Assembly (NCBI RefSeq): GCF_014203895.1
Contig: NZ_JACHJY010000002.1
Span: 558,001-622,000 of the forward strand
Reading direction: 5' to 3'
DNA: 64,000 nucleotides
Source of the DNA: Streptomyces nymphaeiformis
Lineage (GTDB): Bacteria; Actinomycetota; Actinomycetes; Streptomycetales; Streptomycetaceae
The notes under the pieces were generated by a model, which worked only from the letters and a program-made list of their open reading frames with translations, had not been told where the DNA came from and did not search any database. The first letter of the stretch is position 1, and each line of letters opens with the position of its first letter. This document shows positions 8,613 to 17,648 of this stretch, in pieces. The position numbers were made by a program, and so were the translations under genes.

Positions 8613-10187
8613 ATGACCACCACCCCGGCCGCCGGCCTGTCCGCCGAGAACGTCTCCAAGCGCTTCGGCGCCGTCCACGCCCTCCAGGACGTCACCCTGC
8701 ACTTCCCGCCCGGCCAGGTCACCGCCCTGATGGGCGAGAACGGCGCCGGCAAGTCCACCCTCCTGCGCATCCTGACCGGAGACCACCGGCCGACCCAGGG
8801 GCAGGTCCTCCTGGACGGGACGCCGCTCTCCCTCGCCTCGCCGATCGACGCGCGCCGGGCCGGGATCCGGATCATCCCGCAGGAGCCGGAGATCATCCCG
8901 CACGTCTCGGTCGCCGAGAACGTGTACGCCGGCTCGCTGCCCCGCCGCGCCGGGCGCCGCCTCGACCGGGCCGAGCTGCGCCGGCGTATCACCGCCGACC
9001 TGGCACGGCTCGGCTTCGCCAAGGTCCTCGACCCCGACCTCCCCGGCTCCCGGCTGACCGCCGCACAGCGCCAGTTGGTGGAGATCCTGCGCGCCTTCAC
9101 CGGCGGAACGCCACCCCGGGCGATCGCCTTCGATGAGCCGACCTCCTCCCTCTCCGAGCACGAGACCGAAGCCCTGTTCACCCTGATCGGGCGGCTGCGC
9201 GACCAGGGCGTCGCCGTCGTCTACGTCTCGCACCGGATGAAGGAGATCTTCCGCCTCGCCGACCGCATAGCCGTCCTGCGCGACGGCCGGGTGGCCGGAG
9301 TCGTCGAGGCCTCCGCCACCACCGAGGCGGAGGTCGTCCGTCTGATGGTGGGCCGCGACCTGGCCGGCCTGTTCGCCCGGCAGGAGGTCGCCACCGAGCA
9401 CGTCGTGCTCGACGTCAAGGGCCTCACCACCGACGACGTCCGCGACGTCACGCTCCAGGTACGGGCCGGCGAGGTGGTCGCCCTTGCCGGACTGATCGGC
9501 GCCGGCCGCTCCGAACTCGCCCTCGCCCTCGCCGGGGACACACCGATCCGCTCCGGCACCGTCACGCTCGACGGCAGGCGTCTCGACCTGCGCAGCCCGC
9601 GCGACGCGATCGCCGCCGGCATTGGTCTGGCCCCGGAGGAGCGCAAGGCCCAGGCACTGTTCCTGCACCGCACCGTCCGCGACAACACCGCTCTGGTCAG
9701 CCTCCGCCGACTGCGCCGCCGGCGCTTCGTCAGCAAGTCCCGGGAGCGCGCCCTCGCGCAGGAGTTCGCCGACCGCCTGCGCGTGCGCGCACCCTCCGTC
9801 GAGACCGAGGTCCACGCCCTGTCCGGCGGCAACCAGCAGAAGGTCGTGCTGGCCCGATGGCTGGCCCGCAGGCCCGCGCTGCTGATACTCGACGAGCCCA
9901 CCCGCGGCGTGGACATCGGCGCCAAGGCGGAGATCTACCAGATCATCGCCGACCTGGCCCGCGAGGGCGTGGCCGTCCTGGTGGTCTCCTCCGAACTGCC
10001 CGAGGTCCTCGGCCTCGCCGACCGCGTCCTCGTGCTGCAGAACGGCCGCATCACCGGCGAACTCGGCCGTTCCGAGGCCTCCGAGGAGGCGATCCTCGCC
10101 CTCGCCATGGCCGACGACCTCACCGCCGCTCCCCAGGGCGGCGCCGGCACCGACACCCCGACCACCGCCACCGGAGCCGCCCGATGA
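8613..10187 (+). CDS. Sugar ABC transporter ATP-binding protein (two ATPase domains)
   Basis: A 524-residue fused ATPase of the AraG/RbsA/MglA type that energises import. The first domain has a full Walker A, GENGAGKST, at about 44 and a weak signature (LTAAQRQLVEIL); the second has the usual degenerate P-loop GLIGAGRSE near 295 and an intact LSGGNQQK signature with LLILDEPTRGVD. That asymmetry is normal for this family. It starts 46 bases after the binding-protein gene and its TGA overlaps the permease ATG (ATGA). Confidence 0.95.
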   Translation: MTTTPAAGLSAENVSKRFGAVHALQDVTLHFPPGQVTALMGENGAGKSTLLRILTGDHRPTQGQVLLDGTPLSLASPIDARRAGIRIIPQEPEIIPHVSVAENVYAGSLPRRAGRRLDRAELRRRITADLARLGFAKVLDPDLPGSRLTAAQRQLVEILRAFTGGTPPRAIAFDEPTSSLSEHETEALFTLIGRLRDQGVAVVYVSHRMKEIFRLADRIAVLRDGRVAGVVEASATTEAEVVRLMVGRDLAGLFARQEVATEHVVLDVKGLTTDDVRDVTLQVRAGEVVALAGLIGAGRSELALALAGDTPIRSGTVTLDGRRLDLRSPRDAIAAGIGLAPEERKAQALFLHRTVRDNTALVSLRRLRRRRFVSKSRERALAQEFADRLRVRAPSVETEVHALSGGNQQKVVLARWLARRPALLILDEPTRGVDIGAKAEIYQIIADLAREGVAVLVVSSELPEVLGLADRVLVLQNGRITGELGRSEASEEAILALAMADDLTAAPQGGAGTDTPTTATGAAR

Positions 10188-11227
10188 GCGCCACCACCGC
10201 CCCGAGCACCCGACGCCCGCCGAGCGGAACCGGGCCCGAGCCGACCCGGCGCGGCCCGCGCGCGCTCCTCGCCTCGATCGGCGGGCAGAACGTCGGCCTC
10301 CTCGGCGCCCTCGTCGTCGTGATCGCCCTGTTCGGCTCGCTCGACCCGAACTTCCTCGGCTGGGACAACATCCGGGTGATCGGAGAGGCGGCCACCATCG
10401 CGGGGCTGCTCGCCGTGGTGCAGACCGTCGTCATCATCTGCGGCGGCCTCGACATCTCCGTCGGCTCCCAGGCCGGCCTCGCCTCCGTGGTCAGTGCGAT
10501 GGTGTTCACCGCCACCGGCTCCAGCGCCCCGCTCGGCATCGGCGCCGCCCTGCTCGCCGGTGCCGCCGTCGGCCTGCTCAACGGCGTGGTCATCATCCAC
10601 GGCCGGGTCAACCCCACCATCGCGACCCTGGCCGGCCTCGCCGCGTACAAGGGACTCGCCCAACTCGTCTCCGACGGACGGGCGCAGGGCTACGTCCTCG
10701 GCGACCCGGTGTTCGTCTTCCTCAGCCGGGGGAGGATCGCCGGGCTGCCCACCATGGTCTGGATCCTGGCCCTGGTCGCGGTCGCCGTGCACGTCCTGCT
10801 CACGTACACCGACATCGGCCGCAACATCTACGCCCTCGGCGGCAACGACACCGCCGCCCGACTGGCCGGCATCAACCTCAACAAGTACCTGATCTCGGCG
10901 TACGCGCTGACCGGCACCGTCGCCGCCCTCGCCGGTGTACTGCTCACCGCGCGCACCGGCTCCGGGCAGCCGGTCTCCGGCAGCGAGGGCCTGGAACTCC
11001 AGTCGATCACCGCGGCCGCGCTCGGCGGCTGCGCCCTCAAGGGCGGCAAGGGCACCGTCGGCGGCACCCTGCTCGCGGTCGCCCTGCTGGGGGCCCTCCA
11101 GAACGGGCTCACCGTCCAGGGCATCAACACCTTCTGGCAGAACGTCGCACAGGGGCTGCTCCTGGTGGCCGCCGTCGTCATCCAGCAGCGCCGCAACCGC
11201 GGCCGCGCCGTCGGCCTGCCCGCGTAG
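10184..11227 (+). CDS. Sugar ABC transporter permease (AraH/RbsC family)
   Basis: A 347-residue inner-membrane permease with about eight to ten hydrophobic segments and the family motif GGLDISVGS at about residue 87; NIYALGGNDTAARLAGI is the cytoplasmic coupling loop. The N-terminal 35 residues are polar and Pro/Arg-rich. Its ATG overlaps the ATPase stop, so the two are co-translated. One permease gene implies a homodimer. Confidence 0.94.
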   Translation: MSATTAPSTRRPPSGTGPEPTRRGPRALLASIGGQNVGLLGALVVVIALFGSLDPNFLGWDNIRVIGEAATIAGLLAVVQTVVIICGGLDISVGSQAGLASVVSAMVFTATGSSAPLGIGAALLAGAAVGLLNGVVIIHGRVNPTIATLAGLAAYKGLAQLVSDGRAQGYVLGDPVFVFLSRGRIAGLPTMVWILALVAVAVHVLLTYTDIGRNIYALGGNDTAARLAGINLNKYLISAYALTGTVAALAGVLLTARTGSGQPVSGSEGLELQSITAAALGGCALKGGKGTVGGTLLAVALLGALQNGLTVQGINTFWQNVAQGLLLVAAVVIQQRRNRGRAVGLPA

Positions 11228-11268
11228 ATCAGCTCCGGCCCAACAACCTCTCAGACAGGAGAACCCAC

Positions 11269-13410
11269 GTGACTCCGTCCACACCCGGGATCAGGCATGC
11301 CCTGACCGCGGTGACCGCCTCGCTGGCCATGCTGTTCGGCGGCGGGGCGCTCGCCGCGACGGCCGCGGCCGGCCTCCAACTGGCCGCCGCTCCACCGGCG
11401 GCGGCCGCCGACAACACACTGGCCCGCACCCCCGCCATGGGCTTCAACAACTGGAACTCCACCCACTGCCGGGCCGAGTTCAACGAGTCGATGGTCAAGG
11501 GCATCGCGGACATCTTCGTCTCCCAGGGACTCAAGGACGCCGGCTACCAGTACGTCAACCTCGACGACTGCTGGGCCCTGCCCAACCGCGACGCCTCCGG
11601 CAACCTGGTCCCGGATCCGGTGCGCTTCCCGAACGGGATCAAGGCGCTGGCCGACTACGTCCACTCCAAGGGCCTGAAGTTCGGCATCTACTCCAGCGCC
11701 GGCACCAAGACCTGCGACAACCTCGGCTTCCCCGGCGGACTCGGCCACGAGCAGCAGGACGCCGACCTGTGGGCGTCCTGGGGCGTCGACTACCTCAAGT
11801 ACGACAACTGCAACAACCAGTTCGTCGACGCCCGGCAGCGCTACCGGGCGATGGGCGACGCCCTGAAGGCCACCGGCCGGCCCATCCTCTACAGCATCTG
11901 CGAGTGGGGCCAGAACCAGCCGTGGAACTGGGCGCAGGACGTCGGCAACTCCTGGCGCACCACCGGGGACATCACCGACACCTGGTCCAGCATGATCGGC
12001 ATCGCGCACGCCAACCAGCCGCTCGCCCCGTACGCCGGGCCGGGCGCCTGGAACGACCCGGACATGCTGGAGGTCGGCAACGGCGGCATGACCGACACCG
12101 AGTACCGCACCCACTTCAGCCTCTGGGCCCAGATGTCCGCGCCGCTGCTCATCGGCAGCGACCTGCGGACCGCGAGTGCGGCGACGCTGGCGATCCTGAA
12201 GAACACCGACGTGATCGCGGTCGACCAGGACCCGCTGGGCGTGCAGGGCACCGTGCTGTCCAGCAGCGGCGGCCTCGTCGTGATGAGCAAGCCGCTGGCC
12301 GACGGCAGCCGCGCGATCACCCTGACCAACGAGACCGGCCAGACCCAGACCGTCGCCACCACCGCAGAGGCCGCCGGGATCGGCGGCGCGCCCTCGTACA
12401 CGCTCAAGGACCTGTGGTCCAAGCAGACCACCACCTCGACCGGCACGGTCGGCGCCACGGTTCCCCCGCACGGCACCGTGATGTACCGGGTGACCCCGAA
12501 CGCGCCGATCGCGCTGCCCGCCGGCCTGCACCAGCTCGGCGACCTGGCCTGGACCTCGGCGACCAACGGCTGGGGCCCGGTGGAGCGCAACCGGAGCAAC
12601 GGCGAGAGCGGCTCCGGCGACGGGCACGCCCTGACCGTCGGCGGCACGGCGTACGCCAAGGGCCTGGGCACCCACGCCGCCTCCGAGGTCCGCTACCACC
12701 TGGGCGGGACGTGCCGGAACCTCACCGTCGACGTCGGCGTCGACGACGAGTCCGGCAACAACGGCTCGGTGGTCTTCCGGGTGTACCGCGACCAGAGCCT
12801 GGCCGCCGACAGCGGGGTGCTCCGGGGCAGCGATCCCGCCAGGCGCCTCAGCGTCGACCTCACCGGCGCGAACGACCTGCGGCTGGTGGTCACCGACGCC
12901 GGCGACGGCAAGGACCACGACCACGCCGACTGGGCGGGTGCGCGCCTCGCCTGCGGCGACGGCCCGTCGGCCGGCAGGCACGACCTCGGCGACCTGCCCT
13001 GGGCGGGTGCCGTCAACGGCTGGGGCCCGGTGGAGCGCGACCTCAGCAACGGGGAGCAGGCGGCCGGCGACGGCCGCACCCTGACCATCGGCGGTACGCC
13101 GTACGCCAAGGGACTCGGCACCCACGCCGCCTCCACCGTCACGTACTACCTGGGCGGCACGTGTACCGGCCTGAGCACCGACGTGGGCGTCGACGACGAG
13201 TCCGGCAGCCACGGCTCGGTGGTCTTCAGGGTCTTCGCGGACGGTACGAAGGTGGCCGAGAGCTCCACCGTGACCGGCAGCGCCGGCACCGTGCACCTGG
13301 ACGCCCCGCTCACCGGTGCCTACGAGCTCACCCTTCAGGTCACCGACGCCGGCGACGGCAAGGACTACGACCACGCGGACTGGGCCGCACCCACCCTCAC
13401 CTGCGCCTGA
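11269..13410 (+). CDS. Secreted GH27 alpha-galactosidase with two NPCBM domains
   Basis: A 713-residue exported glycosidase. An N-terminal signal ends near AAA at 47. The GH27 barrel follows from TPAMGFNNWNS: the substrate-site motif YVNLDDCW is at about 95, the nucleophile Asp is in YLKYDNC near 180 and the acid/base Asp in WNDPDMLEVG near 265. A beta-sandwich follows, then two tandem NPCBM carbohydrate-binding modules (about 425-565 and 570-713) sharing NGWGPVER, AKGLGTHAAS and DAGDGKD. Both Asp residues of LDDCW are kept, which argues for alpha-galactosidase rather than beta-L-arabinopyranosidase, where a pocket Asp is Glu. The GTG start has an AGGAG site; it is the last gene of the transport operon. 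Confidence 0.92.
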   Translation: MTPSTPGIRHALTAVTASLAMLFGGGALAATAAAGLQLAAAPPAAAADNTLARTPAMGFNNWNSTHCRAEFNESMVKGIADIFVSQGLKDAGYQYVNLDDCWALPNRDASGNLVPDPVRFPNGIKALADYVHSKGLKFGIYSSAGTKTCDNLGFPGGLGHEQQDADLWASWGVDYLKYDNCNNQFVDARQRYRAMGDALKATGRPILYSICEWGQNQPWNWAQDVGNSWRTTGDITDTWSSMIGIAHANQPLAPYAGPGAWNDPDMLEVGNGGMTDTEYRTHFSLWAQMSAPLLIGSDLRTASAATLAILKNTDVIAVDQDPLGVQGTVLSSSGGLVVMSKPLADGSRAITLTNETGQTQTVATTAEAAGIGGAPSYTLKDLWSKQTTTSTGTVGATVPPHGTVMYRVTPNAPIALPAGLHQLGDLAWTSATNGWGPVERNRSNGESGSGDGHALTVGGTAYAKGLGTHAASEVRYHLGGTCRNLTVDVGVDDESGNNGSVVFRVYRDQSLAADSGVLRGSDPARRLSVDLTGANDLRLVVTDAGDGKDHDHADWAGARLACGDGPSAGRHDLGDLPWAGAVNGWGPVERDLSNGEQAAGDGRTLTIGGTPYAKGLGTHAASTVTYYLGGTCTGLSTDVGVDDESGSHGSVVFRVFADGTKVAESSTVTGSAGTVHLDAPLTGAYELTLQVTDAGDGKDYDHADWAAPTLTCA

Positions 13411-13418
13411 TCGAGACC

Positions 13419-13475
13419 GCCCGACCGCGGGCACGGGGCGCCTTCCCCCGCCCGCGGTCGGGGGAAGGCGCCCCG
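13419..13475 (+). terminator. Terminator made of two interlocked hairpins (possible pseudoknot)
   Basis: Stem B pairs 13434-13449 with 13460-13475 (16 bp, perfect). Its loop, 13450-13459, is part of an arm (13450-13462) that pairs perfectly with 13420-13432. The order is A-B-A'-B', which allows either two exclusive hairpins or an H-type pseudoknot. It begins 9 bases after the GH27 stop codon and very likely ends the sugar operon. Confidence 0.85.
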
Positions 13476-13507
13476 CTCACCTGGACGTCGACCGGATGAC
13501 CGCCCCT

Positions 13508-13529
13508 GTTCACCACACGGTCATCTCTC
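13508..13529 (+). promoter_or_regulatory. PHO box (PhoP binding site) upstream of pstS
   Basis: Two adjacent 11-nt direct repeat units, GTTCACCACAC (13508-13518) and GGTCATCTCTC (13519-13529), match the Streptomyces PhoP unit, which begins GTTCACC: 7 of 7 in the first and 5 of 7 in the second. The site lies 59 bases before the pstS start, where PhoP activation is expected. Confidence 0.65.
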
Positions 13530-13587
13530 CTCCGGAACATCGATGATCATCTGCGCGACATCCGCGTATGGCCGAAGGAGGATCACG

Positions 13588-14709
13588 GTGGGTTTCCGGC
13601 GTTCGGGACGGTCCGGCCGATGGAGAGGAGCCACCGCGGTGGCGATGGGCGGCGCGCTGCTCGCCGGCTGCGCGGGAGGCTCCGACGGCGCGGACGGGCC
13701 GTCGGCGACGGAGGCCGCGCCGAGCATCGACTGCGCCGAGTCCGGGCAGGTACGCGGGTCGGGTTCGTCGGCCCAGCAGAACGCGATGGAGCGCTGGATC
13801 CGGCAGTACCAGCTCGCCTGCAAGGGCGTCCAGGTCGCCTACGCCCCGCTCGGATCGGGGGCGGGCGTCGCCCAGTTCCAGCGCGGCGCCACCGCGTTCG
13901 GGGGCACGGACCAGGCACTGAGCGCGGAGGACGTGGAGTTCACCAAGGACGTCTGCCCCGGGGGGCAGGCCGTCGACCTGCCCATGGCCGGGGGGCCCAT
14001 CGCCATCGGCTACAACGTGCCGGGGGTCACCGATCTCGTTCTGGACGCGCCGACCCTCGCCCGGATCTTCGACGCGCGGATCACCCGCTGGAACGACCCG
14101 TCGATCCAGCGCCTCAACCCCGATGCGACGCTGCCGGACATCCCCGTGGTCCCGCTGCACCGCGCGGACGACTCCGGCACCACCCAGAACCTCAACGCCT
14201 ACCTCAAGGGCGCGGCCCGGAGGTCCTGGCCGTATCCGGCGGACAAGAAGTGGCAGGCCCAGGGCGGTCAGTCGGCCAGCGGCTCGGACGCCGTCTCCCA
14301 GGCGGTGACGCAGACCGACGGCGCGATCGGCTACTTCGAACTGTCCTTCGCCGTGCAACGGAAGATCGGGACGGTCCGCATCGCCACGGGCGCCGCCGAG
14401 CCGGTCGCCCCGACTCCCCGGAGCGCCTCGCTGGGCATCGCCGAGGCCGAGATCGCCGGCGAAGGCAAGGACCTCAGGCTGAAGCTCGACTACCGGACCA
14501 AGGCCGAGGGCGCCTACCCGATCGTCCTCGTGACCTACGAGATCGTCTGCGACACGGGCAACCGGCCGGAGACGTTGCCCGCCCTCAAGTCCTTCCTCAC
14601 GTACACCGCGAGCGAGGAGGGCCAGTCCCAGCTGGACGCGTACCACTACGCACGGCTGCCCGCGTCCGTCGCGACGGAGGTCCGCAAGGTCGTGAGCACG
14701 CTTTCCTGA
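13588..14709 (+). CDS. pstS: Phosphate-binding lipoprotein PstS
   Basis: A 373-residue phosphate-binding protein of the Pst high-affinity uptake system. A signal peptide ends in the lipobox LLAGC at about residues 23-27. Phosphate-contact motifs are visible: RGSGSSAQQNAMERW near 52, FGGTDQAL near 95 and HRADDSGTTQNLNAYL near 195. The GTG start at 13588 has an AAGGAGGA site six bases upstream. No pstC, pstA or pstB follows, so this is a solitary copy relying on a transporter elsewhere or acting as a scavenging protein. The PHO box upstream indicates induction by phosphate starvation. Confidence 0.92.
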   Translation: MGFRRSGRSGRWRGATAVAMGGALLAGCAGGSDGADGPSATEAAPSIDCAESGQVRGSGSSAQQNAMERWIRQYQLACKGVQVAYAPLGSGAGVAQFQRGATAFGGTDQALSAEDVEFTKDVCPGGQAVDLPMAGGPIAIGYNVPGVTDLVLDAPTLARIFDARITRWNDPSIQRLNPDATLPDIPVVPLHRADDSGTTQNLNAYLKGAARRSWPYPADKKWQAQGGQSASGSDAVSQAVTQTDGAIGYFELSFAVQRKIGTVRIATGAAEPVAPTPRSASLGIAEAEIAGEGKDLRLKLDYRTKAEGAYPIVLVTYEIVCDTGNRPETLPALKSFLTYTASEEGQSQLDAYHYARLPASVATEVRKVVSTLS

Positions 14710-14806
14710 CGCGGGCGACCACCAGGCCGGGGACGAGGAGGGGAAGGCCGGACCGGACGCCCGTGGCGGTCTTGGTTCACGGGCGCCGGTCGAGCGCGAA
14801 GCAGAG

Positions 14807-14843
14807 GAGGGAGAAGGCCTGAACCGTGCAGGCCTTCTCCCTC
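14807..14843. terminator. Bidirectional terminator between pstS and the DUF1906 gene
   Basis: A perfect 14-bp stem (GAGGGAGAAGGCCT at 14807-14820 with 14830-14843) and a 9-nt loop lie between two convergent genes, so it can stop both. Confidence 0.85.
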
Positions 14844-14857
14844 TCACGGCGCCTTCC

Positions 14858-16609
14858 TCACCTTCCCGACTGGAGGGCGCCCCAGGTGCCGGAGCCGACG
14901 ATGCCGTCGACCGTCAGAGCACGTGAGGACTGGTAGTCGCGCACGGCCTGGTCGGTGCCCGGACCGAAGGAGCCGTCGACGGCCACCGTCCGGCCGAGCG
15001 CGGCGGTCAGGGCACGCTGGAGCCGGGTAACGGCTTCTCCCGTCGAGCCGTTCTGGACGGTGGGGGTGGATCCGCGGGACAGCAGGGCGGTCCAGGACTT
15101 CGGCCCGATCACTCCGTCCGCGGTGAGCCCCGTGCCGCTCTGGAAGTTCTTGGTCGCGGTGGTCGTGGAGGAGCCGAACGCCCCGTCCGGGGTGCCCGGG
15201 TCGTATCCGGCGGCCTTGAGCAGGCACTGGGCCGCCTTGACCTGGTCGCCGGTCGATCCGCTCTGGACCGTGGGGTACGTGGTGAAGTCGAGGTTCGTCC
15301 CCGTGCAGGTGGGCGCGGGCGGTGTGCCGGTGCCCACGTCCAGGTAGTCGCGGTCGATGTTGATCGAGTAGCCGCCGTAGGACTCGGTGACCTCGCCCGC
15401 GTACTGGTGGATGCGCTGGTGGCCGGCCCAGTAGGTGGACGGGACGTAGGAACCGGTGTTGGTGTCGGCGGTGCCGTTCCACCAGCCGTAGAAGATGTGG
15501 TCGACCCGCGTGTAGGCGCTGTTGCCGTACTCGCTCGCGGCGTCCTTGATGCCGGAGGACGCGCTGGAGTAGAAGCCCGACAGATAGCCGCCGCTGTGCA
15601 GCCGTTCGGTCCAGCCGGACAGGTACGACAGCACGGCCGCCTTGCAGGAGGCCGTGGAGGCGTATCCCTCGATGTCGCTGTAGACGGCGCTGCCCGCGGG
15701 GATGCCGAGGTTCGCCGCGGCGGTGAGGGCGGCGGCCGCCGCGGTCACGCCCTGGGACTTGGCCGTGGCGGGGTCGGCGGACATCTTCAGCGAGAAGCTC
15801 GTGCACGGGGCCTGGCGGCCGACGTCGATGGGGATCAGCCGCCATCCGTTGCCGGTCTGACCGGTCACCCAGCTCGCGGTCAGGTTCGGCTGCGCGCAGC
15901 CGCGGAAGGAGCCGCTGATGTAGACGCCGACCGCGCTGTACGGCGAGCCGGCCCGCCAGGCGTTCATGGCGGCCTGGGAGGGCGCGGCGCAGGTGTCGAA
16001 GCCCTTGCCCAGGTAGTTGCCGGGTTGCGGCCCGGCCGCGGCGAGGGCGGTGGCGTCGGGCCGCTGGACTGTGCGGGGCAGCTCGGTGCGCCGGGCACCC
16101 GGGGTGAGCTCGGCCGAGGCCAGAACGCCCCGCACCAGATCCTCGGTCGCCGGGGTGTGGGCGGCGGTGACGAGTACACCGGCGTCCTCGACCGCGATCT
16201 GGATGGTGTCGTTGCTGGACACGGCGGTCGGGGCGGTGGCCTTGCCGCGTGCGGTCCTTGCGGTGGCCGCCGTCGCCTGGCCGGCGGAGCGGGCGCTGAG
16301 GGGCTCCACGACGATGCCCGCCGTACGGCCCACGAGGTGTGCGGGGCAGTCGCTCTGCTCGGCGGGCTCGCCCAGGTAGACGGCGGGTCTGTCGAATCGG
16401 AGACAGGCCTGCGGATTCTCGGCCAGGTCGACGACCTGCCAGTCGGCGGGGACCTCGATGCGGTAGCCGTGGTAGCTGACGGCCTGTCGGCCGGCCCCGG
16501 GCGGGGAGGCGGCAGAGGCGGATCCGGGCGCGGCGAACGCGCCGACACCGGCGAGCACCGCCAGCGTGGCCGTTCCGGCACGGACGCGCCAGGGGATGCG
16601 GGAGGACAT
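14858..16609 (-). CDS. Secreted DUF1906 glycoside-hydrolase-like protein with two peptidoglycan-binding domains
   Basis: A 583-residue exported protein. The signal peptide covers about residues 1-34. A region of about 160 residues of unknown role follows, then a DUF1906 (Rv2525c-like) barrel from GKGFDTCAAPSQAAMNAW near 203, with SDIEGYAST and INIDRDYLD as probable active-site strands. Two PG_binding_1 domains end the protein (from YPTVQSGSTGDQVKAAQ near 440 and PTVQNGSTGEAVTRLQ near 515). DUF1906 proteins are thought to act on cell-wall polymers, but the reaction is unproven. It forms its own transcription unit; an M15 peptidase gene lies upstream behind a terminator. Confidence 0.88.
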   Translation of the reverse strand: MSSRIPWRVRAGTATLAVLAGVGAFAAPGSASAASPPGAGRQAVSYHGYRIEVPADWQVVDLAENPQACLRFDRPAVYLGEPAEQSDCPAHLVGRTAGIVVEPLSARSAGQATAATARTARGKATAPTAVSSNDTIQIAVEDAGVLVTAAHTPATEDLVRGVLASAELTPGARRTELPRTVQRPDATALAAAGPQPGNYLGKGFDTCAAPSQAAMNAWRAGSPYSAVGVYISGSFRGCAQPNLTASWVTGQTGNGWRLIPIDVGRQAPCTSFSLKMSADPATAKSQGVTAAAAALTAAANLGIPAGSAVYSDIEGYASTASCKAAVLSYLSGWTERLHSGGYLSGFYSSASSGIKDAASEYGNSAYTRVDHIFYGWWNGTADTNTGSYVPSTYWAGHQRIHQYAGEVTESYGGYSINIDRDYLDVGTGTPPAPTCTGTNLDFTTYPTVQSGSTGDQVKAAQCLLKAAGYDPGTPDGAFGSSTTTATKNFQSGTGLTADGVIGPKSWTALLSRGSTPTVQNGSTGEAVTRLQRALTAALGRTVAVDGSFGPGTDQAVRDYQSSRALTVDGIVGSGTWGALQSGR

Positions 16610-16731
16610 CAGGGCACTCCTACTCGATGCGGGGAGGGGGGAGAGGGAGGGGGCAGGTCTGCTCGGGGCGGGGACGAGCGGTGCCCGTCCGGAGGGCCGG
16701 AGCCTTGCCGGCCGCGCGCCGTGCGTGCGGT

Positions 16732-16775
16732 GCGGGCTCTTCCCCCGGCCGGAGCCGGTCCGGGGGAGAGCCCGC
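16732..16775 (-). terminator. Terminator after the M15 peptidase gene
   Basis: Arms 16732-16748 (GCGGGCTCTTCCCCCGG) and 16760-16775 pair over 16 bp with one bulged T and an 11-nt loop. It lies just beyond the M15 peptidase stop on the minus strand. Confidence 0.8.
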
Positions 16776-16796
16776 TGTCCGTGGCGTACGTACGGG

Positions 16797-17531
16797 TCAG
16801 ACGCCGCAGTTGGGCGCGGACCAGGATCGGCTGGTGCGTCCGTCCACGTGGGTGTGGTCGTTGTGGTCGGGGTAGCCGGGGCCGAAGATTCCGCCGAAGC
16901 CGTGGTAGCGGGCCCGCTGGGCCAGCGTGCACAGCGACGGGCTGCCGGTCAGGTCGGCGGCGTCACCGTACAGGTGCCGACTGTTCGAGGCGCCGCCCAC
17001 CGCGCTGTTGCAGGCGTACGAGCGGAATCCGCTGGTCACGGTCAGCGGCACGTCGCCCAGGGCGTGGCGCATGGCCTCCAGCTTCCACATCGTCCGCAGG
17101 GCGTTGGCCTTGGCCGTCGCGGCGCTGACCGCTCCACCGGACCAGTCGGAGTTGCACTTGTTCAGTTCGGCGTAGGTGAAGTGGACGGGCGTGCAGTCCG
17201 GGTCCTGCAGGGCGTAGATCTTGCTGAACGTCTGGGGACCGGCGATGCCGTCCGCGGGCAGCCCGTACGCCTGCTGGAATCGGGTCACGGCGGCCTTCGT
17301 GGCCGGGCCGAAGGAGCCGTCGACGGCGATGACCTCGCCGTACGCCGCGTGTCCGGCCACGCGGATCTGCAACTGCGTCACGTCGGAGCCCGACATGCCC
17401 TCGGACAGGGTGCGGCCCCAGGTGTAGCACTCGTCGGCCTGGGCGGATCCGGCCGTGGACAGCATCCCACCCAGCGTTGCCACCATGACCATGACAACCG
17501 AGAGGGTGAGTTGGATCGTGCGCCGAAGCAT
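16797..17531 (-). CDS. Secreted zinc D-Ala-D-Ala carboxypeptidase (peptidase M15A) with PG-binding domain
   Basis: A 244-residue exported peptidase that removes terminal D-alanine from wall peptides. The signal peptide is about residues 1-32. A PG_binding_1 domain follows (MSGSDVTQLQIRVAGHAAYG, about 46-105), as in the Streptomyces albus G enzyme. The M15 catalytic domain has the zinc ligands in SRHLYGDAADL near 195 (His, Asp) and NDHTHVD near 228 (His). Length and domain order match that enzyme. It is transcribed separately from the DUF1906 gene. Confidence 0.93.
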   Translation of the reverse strand: MLRRTIQLTLSVVMVMVATLGGMLSTAGSAQADECYTWGRTLSEGMSGSDVTQLQIRVAGHAAYGEVIAVDGSFGPATKAAVTRFQQAYGLPADGIAGPQTFSKIYALQDPDCTPVHFTYAELNKCNSDWSGGAVSAATAKANALRTMWKLEAMRHALGDVPLTVTSGFRSYACNSAVGGASNSRHLYGDAADLTGSPSLCTLAQRARYHGFGGIFGPGYPDHNDHTHVDGRTSRSWSAPNCGV

Positions 17532-17648
17532 CGCGTCTCCGTCCTGAGGTCTGGTTCCCCGCCGAGGGGCTGAGGCGAGTGTGGTGCCTGTGAGCGGTAC
17601 GTGTCCACACCGTCACCATCTGCCACAGGATCAGACCTTCGAAACAAC

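Noticed and set aside
12580..13120. Similar DNA blocks about 440 bases apart in the GH27 gene as a possible mobile or CRISPR-like repeat
   Set aside because: They are the two NPCBM domains, an ordinary protein-domain duplication.
11269..13410. Calling the GH27 enzyme a beta-L-arabinopyranosidase because of the AraF-like transporter
   Set aside because: Both Asp residues of the LDDCW pocket are present; the known arabinopyranosidase has Glu at one pocket Asp. Kept as alpha-galactosidase with the question noted.
10935..13499. Long plus-strand frame of about 850 codons across permease and GH27 genes
   Set aside because: It is in a different frame from both and shows only Arg/Pro/Gly-rich sequence.
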